A stretch of DNA of 64,000 bases from Tritrichomonas musculus (taxonomy: Eukaryota; Parabasalia; Tritrichomonadida; Tritrichomonadidae). The position numbers and the translations under genes were made by a program. The stretch's first letter is position 1; each line of letters starts with the position of its first letter. The notes under the pieces were generated by a model. That model was not told the DNA's origin and did not search any database. It saw only the letters and a list, made by a program, of their open reading frames with translations. Positions 59,500-64,000 of the stretch are shown piece after piece. The stretch is taken from contig JAPFFF010000003.1 of assembly GCA_039105265.1 (NCBI GenBank), forward strand, positions 5,022,001-5,086,000. Reading direction: 5' to 3'.

Positions 59500-59942
59500 T
59501 CGTTTTTTTCTGCCCCACTTTTTCAATAGATGCCTTATTTTGGATATATGAAAAAGGCACTATTTTCAATATTTACTTATGCATTATTATTCTACTCATG
59601 ATAATATGAAAAATATATCATTTTCATATTTGGCTAAAATTCCGACCTTTTTTTTTTCGAGTCACCTTCCATCGTGAAAAAATTGAATGAGTTAACCTGG
59701 ATAATGACCTATGACGATCATGATTTTAACCATTTAAAATTTGTAATAATTTGGATTTTGATTAATCATATGCATTTTTTTAAATAGCCAATAATGCAAA
59801 TTAATCAATTATTTAATAGCTACATAGTAATAATAAAATGTAGATTTTAATTCATTTAAAAAGAATATTATTTTTTCTTTTTTTATTAAGATAAAATTAT
59901 TTTATTTTATTATCCTTTGAAAAGTGGGGCAGAAAAATACGA
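59500..59942. mobile_element. 443-bp TIR element with TA target duplication (MITE)
   Basis: The terminal inverted repeats TCGTTTTTTTCTGCCCCACT (left) and TCGTATTTTTCTGCCCCACT (right, inverted) extend to about 27 bp and are flanked by TA on both sides (59498 and 59943). There is no ORF inside. TA duplication and size fit a Tc1/mariner-type or similar miniature element. Confidence 0.75.
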
Positions 59943-60626
59943 TAACCCAAAAATAATTAATATTTAAGGGTGTACTATACTTCGTTTTATCTCAATATCA
60001 AATTGTTATATAATATTAATATTAATTATTTATATAAATAGAATTTTTTTTTATATTTTTATAATAAGAAATATTTGTAATATGGCTTTCTTTTTAAGAA
60101 ACTTGTATTTTATTATTCCCTCTGAAAAAATTCTATATGTAATGTGAAAATATTGAATGAATTTTTGGTTATTTTTTTAAAATTATTGATTCCATTAAAT
60201 GCAATGTTTCTTTTATTATGATAATGTTATTTTTACATATTACGCATACAACTGATAATTGATTTTTGATTTAATTGAGATTTGGAAAGAAAAAAAAATT
60301 GAAAATTTAATAACCATAACTTTGCTTTTTAGATGTTTTAATGGAATTTTGGATAAAATATATAATAATAACTAAGCGCATATACAGCTGATAGTATTTT
60401 TCAAGAAAGCTCTTGGATAATTACTCATTTTCAATCTAATTTTAATTGGAGTATCAAAAAAACAAATGAAAATCAAAATTGCTAATTTTTTTGTGGAATA
60501 TCTCAACATTAGTTTTTTTTGATTCATTTGATATAGGTTTTGATATTAGTATTAAAATGATTTTTCTAAAAATGAAGGAGTACATATTTTTTTAAAGTGC
60601 CCGTGTTTATATAGAAAAATGGCTTA
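59943..60626. other. A+T-rich spacer between two TIR elements
   Basis: No ORF or RNA gene seen; only A/T runs. Confidence 0.5.
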
Positions 60627-62090
60627 TAGTTGGTGGACATAATTCTGTTTTGGAGACATAATTATGTTTTCACATCATTTCTATATATTCAAATTGGACT
60701 TTTAAAAAAACAATTGTAGAACAATTAATATCATATTGGATACATTCTATTCCCCGATTTTCATTCACTTTTATCAAACTAAATTTGATCATAAATATGA
60801 TATCGAATTTTTAATTTCTGAATATTTTTTTATTATTTGAAAAAAATTATAATTTACTTTTTATCTATAATTTAAATGTATCATTATTATTTATTGAAAT
60901 AAAATAGATAATTAAAAAAAATGGTTTCATTTTCATTTCACTACTCAAAAAACTCTTTTCATATCACATTTCATGTTTTTACCATAAAAAAAAGGTTGTT
61001 TTAATTTACTCTAACATAGTTATTATTTTAGAATATAATGTATATATTATATTTTAGAAAAAAATTTATTGAAATAATAATTATATAAAAAGAAAAAGTG
61101 TTTTCAAAATATGACAAAAATCATTCATACAAAATTACTAATTTTGAAAAATGAGTTTATTTTATTTCAAATTAGATGCAGTATTAATCATCTATATGAT
61201 GCATATAATATATTAAATATAATAATATGGTTGAAAAAGAATCAATCTTGGAAAAATTTCATTTTTCTTTTTTTTAATTAAAAATCATTCATAAATCACT
61301 CATGCATAATTGATATAATTTCAGAATTACATTATTTGATAATACATACAATGAAATATATTATTAATCCTCTAAATATCATTGTTGCCCATCAAGATTT
61401 CAGGTTTTTCTAAGAAATATACAAATTTCACTTTTTTATTTTTTCAATTATAATAGCATTAAAAATAGCAATTAATCAATAAATATTAGGTAAGTATAGA
61501 AGAACTATTAAAATAATGAAAATAATTTCTCAATGTCTAAAATTGAAAGTCTTTTTAAGTTATTTCAGAAGTTACTCTTTTTCATTAAGGTAATAGATCT
61601 TGAATAGAACCGCCAATTTTATTCTTTCAATATCATTATACTATATGCATTATATCAAATATTTAAATAAAAATTTAAAAGTTTTTATTTTTTATTGGAA
61701 AAAAACAAAAAAGTGATATGATTATTAACTTTATTTTGTGCATCAAAATTTTCTTATATGAAAGTTTTTAGATATCAATTATCTGACAAAATTATATCAT
61801 TACTGATTATGAATTAATGATATTATTATTAAATCCCAAGTTTCAATTATTGAGAATAAAATAAGCATTTTGACTTTTTTTTACATTAATGGCAAAATTT
61901 CATATAAATCACAAATATAATAGCTCATTTAATTAAATAATGATGTACATAAAATACATTAATAAAGTATATAATATTATCAAATTATCTTTAAAAAGTA
62001 TTGAGAAAAATGTGTTTTATTTTTGTGTACCATTCAAAAAGTTGAGCAAACATGATTATGTCCCAAAAACATAATTATGTCCACCAACTA
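60627..62090. mobile_element. 1464-bp TIR element with TA target duplication, no ORF
   Basis: Inverted repeats of about 45 bp: left starts TAGTTGGTGGACATAATTCT, right (inverted) starts TAGTTGGTGGACATAATTAT; both continue with a second GACATAAT motif. TA flanks both ends (60625 and 62091). The interior is A+T-rich with no coding frame, so it is non-autonomous or fully decayed. The family is not certain; TA duplication suggests Tc1/mariner-like. Confidence 0.75.
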
Positions 62091-62472
62091 TAATTTAAAA
62101 ATGTATGTAGTCATTCAATATTAGGCCAAATTAGAAGTAAACACATTTTTACTAATCCTTATGACTTTAAAAAAAATGTAATGTTGAGATATTTTGAAAA
62201 TTGTAAAATGATTGCAGAAATCAGTTTTTGCGATTTTTTATTTCAATATCATGGAAATCTTTTCTATTAAAACAAATTCATGGGGCACTTTCAATGCATT
62301 TTTGTGGATAGAATTAGCGCTTTGATTTATCATTTTACTCATCAGTTTTTATAGAAAAAAAAAATGTAAAATTGAATTAGAGACTGCATTTTATTTTGAA
62401 TACTTTTTATAAAATATTTCTGAGACACATACGTTAAACATTGATATTTTCAATGAATATTCAATTAATTTA
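62091..62472. other. Spacer upstream of the transposase-like gene
   Basis: A+T-rich; it would contain the promoter of the gene at 62473. No inverted repeat matching sequence downstream of that gene was found. Confidence 0.4.
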
Positions 62473-63822
62473 ATGGCGCCTAGAACCAAGCAGCAACTAC
62501 ATTGCAAAGCAATGGTTGATAAGAGAAAATTAAACAGAGAGCAAAAAGAAATCAAACCAAATCCCAAAATTCATCCAAAACTAATGGCTACTACAGGTCT
62601 TCTAACTGGAAATGGATATGTGGGAATGAAAAGGAACTGTAATTATTTAAATATTCCAACACCTTCAATGCGAACATATTATAATTACCAAAGAGATGCC
62701 GCAGAAAACATTATTGATATTGTTGATAATAATTGTTTACAAAATGCAACCAAAATTCAAAACAATTCAAACATTTCCACTGATGGTCAGTGGAATCATC
62801 AAAACAATGGATCCAATGCTTTAATTACGTTCTTTGATCACGAACAAGGGAAAGTGGTACATTTTGAAAATATATCGCGAAATAAAGGCATATTTGGAGG
62901 AAACTATGAAGGTGCTTCTTCAAATATGGAGACTGCTGGAATAGAAAGAGGTTTGACCAACTTGAAGCCAATTATCAAGGATAAGATGGTGAATATAGCT
63001 CACGATCATGATGGAAAAACCTCTGGAATAATCAAAAGAAGAACTGATCTTCAGTTGAGCGAAACGCTCGACCCGGGACATGCTGCTCAAGAGATTGGAC
63101 GTAAAGCAAATAAGCATTTCGAAGATTTGAGCAGAAATATTAAGAATAAGAAGGATCCAGAGAGGAAAACTATCAAAAAGTGCTTTGAGCTATTTGCAAC
63201 ATTAATTGAAAAAATTATTAGCTGGTTCAAATTTTTAGTTTATAATGTTCAGGATCCAGAAATCAAGGAAAAGCAATGGAACAACATGGCTAATCATGTA
63301 ACTGGTAAGCATGACGAATGTGTTCATGCTAACCAATTAATCAACCAAAAAAGGCGAGGACGACCTAGAAAAAAAGATTCTAAAAAAGAGTCCTTTTGGG
63401 AGTGGGAGGCTGGAAAGAAAGACGATGAACTTAAAAAGTCATTAGAAGTTTTTTTAGTTAAAAATACAGATCTTGTTGTTAAAACTGGAACAGCGCAAAC
63501 ACAAGTAAATGAATCCATTAATGCAATGGCAACAAAAGTATTGCCAAAAAATAAAGTTTTCAATAACACAAGTAAAGCTCGACTTGCAGTTGCAATTGGT
63601 CGTAAAAATGATTCCAATTTTGACTCAAAATTACTAAAGTCGACATGTTCTGATTACATATCACCTTGCGTCCTGAATGAAATCAAAAATGATGAAGAAA
63701 TCAGGAAAAGAGAATGCTTAAGAAGAAATACACCATCTGAAAGGAAAAAGAAAAATGCTGCTAGGAGAAAATTTAGACAATCACATAAAAATGTGGACGG
63801 TGATTATAAAAAAAAGTCCTGA
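62473..63822 (+). CDS. DDE transposase-like protein, 'Mutator-like transposase domain' type, with AT-hook
   Basis: 449 aa, intact. The middle resembles transposases with the pattern DGxW...SSxxME...HDxDxK...TQxNES: STDGQWNHQNN (about 102), GASSNMETAGIERGL (about 150), NIAHDHDGKT (about 175) and TGTAQTQVNESINAMA (about 340), followed by LPKNKVFNNTSKARLAVAIG. The Asp of DGQW, an Asp of HDHD and the Glu of NES are candidate catalytic residues. An AT-hook (RRGRPRKK, about 293) and a basic C-terminus suggest DNA binding. I infer an arthropod/trichomonad-type Mutator-like DDE family. No terminal repeats are visible, so it may be an element whose ends lie outside the window, or a domesticated gene. 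Confidence 0.6.
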   Translation: MAPRTKQQLHCKAMVDKRKLNREQKEIKPNPKIHPKLMATTGLLTGNGYVGMKRNCNYLNIPTPSMRTYYNYQRDAAENIIDIVDNNCLQNATKIQNNSNISTDGQWNHQNNGSNALITFFDHEQGKVVHFENISRNKGIFGGNYEGASSNMETAGIERGLTNLKPIIKDKMVNIAHDHDGKTSGIIKRRTDLQLSETLDPGHAAQEIGRKANKHFEDLSRNIKNKKDPERKTIKKCFELFATLIEKIISWFKFLVYNVQDPEIKEKQWNNMANHVTGKHDECVHANQLINQKRRGRPRKKDSKKESFWEWEAGKKDDELKKSLEVFLVKNTDLVVKTGTAQTQVNESINAMATKVLPKNKVFNNTSKARLAVAIGRKNDSNFDSKLLKSTCSDYISPCVLNEIKNDEEIRKRECLRRNTPSERKKKNAARRKFRQSHKNVDGDYKKKS

Positions 63823-64000
63823 GTCATGAGTAGTTTATTCAAAATAAACACATTTTTTAATATAAATGATTTTTTTTTTTTTTTTTTGAATTTGATATAT
63901 AAATTATAAAAAAATTGTCAAATCTTTTGTAAGGTTTTTTGTAGAAATCTGTCAAAATAAATCATTTGATACGAATTTCGATGAGCAAATAGGAAAAAAA
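63823..64000. other. 3' flank of the transposase-like gene, window end
   Basis: Contains a long T-run (about 63868-63885) and A/T sequence; nothing else seen. Confidence 0.5.

Overview
The window looks like a parabasalid protist genome, most like a trichomonad (Trichomonas/Tritrichomonas type). It is about 70% A+T, almost intron-free and densely packed, and it uses the standard code. Its host genes belong to families known to be expanded in trichomonads: a BEACH/WD40 protein, giant BTB-like plus ankyrin proteins, a divergent Hsp70, and DNA-transposon relics. The genus is inference; no species marker is present.

Left host block (1-20.3 kb): a BEACH-WD40-zinc-finger gene cut by the window edge; a small ankyrin gene on the minus strand; two very large tandem paralogous BTB-like/ankyrin genes with patchwork identity; a membrane-anchored SGNH/GDSL esterase; and a divergently transcribed Hsp70.

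Central array (20.3-49.7 kb): about 29 kb made of eleven head-to-tail non-LTR retrotransposon units, all on the minus strand, stacked on the 3' side of an intact tRNA-Asn(GTT) gene at 49613-49685. Each junction carries a 14-15 bp copy of the tRNA 3' end (last T-arm base, T-stem and acceptor strand) followed by the Pol III terminator T-run. Three units (E1, E2, E7) keep a single 2200-2363 aa ORF with three C2H2 fingers, a reverse transcriptase (YADD), a CCHC knuckle and a restriction-like endonuclease: the R2/NeSL-type architecture of site-specific LINEs. Six units are short non-autonomous derivatives of two families (A about 1.06 kb, B about 0.85 kb). E10 is a chimera of an autonomous 5' end and a family-A 3' end. 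E0 is a decayed relic at the far end. Because each insertion duplicates the tRNA 3' end, the tRNA gene stays whole. I read the array as a tRNA-targeted element system with its own short parasites.

Right block (49.7-64 kb): a possible small structured RNA beside the tRNA; an ankyrin gene that reads through only if two 36-37 nt introns are removed; a USP5/isopeptidase-T deubiquitinase; and then a gene-poor A+T-rich stretch. That stretch holds an hAT transposase relic, two TA-flanked TIR elements (443 bp and 1464 bp), a 120 bp inverted-repeat element, and an intact 449 aa DDE transposase-like gene with an AT-hook.
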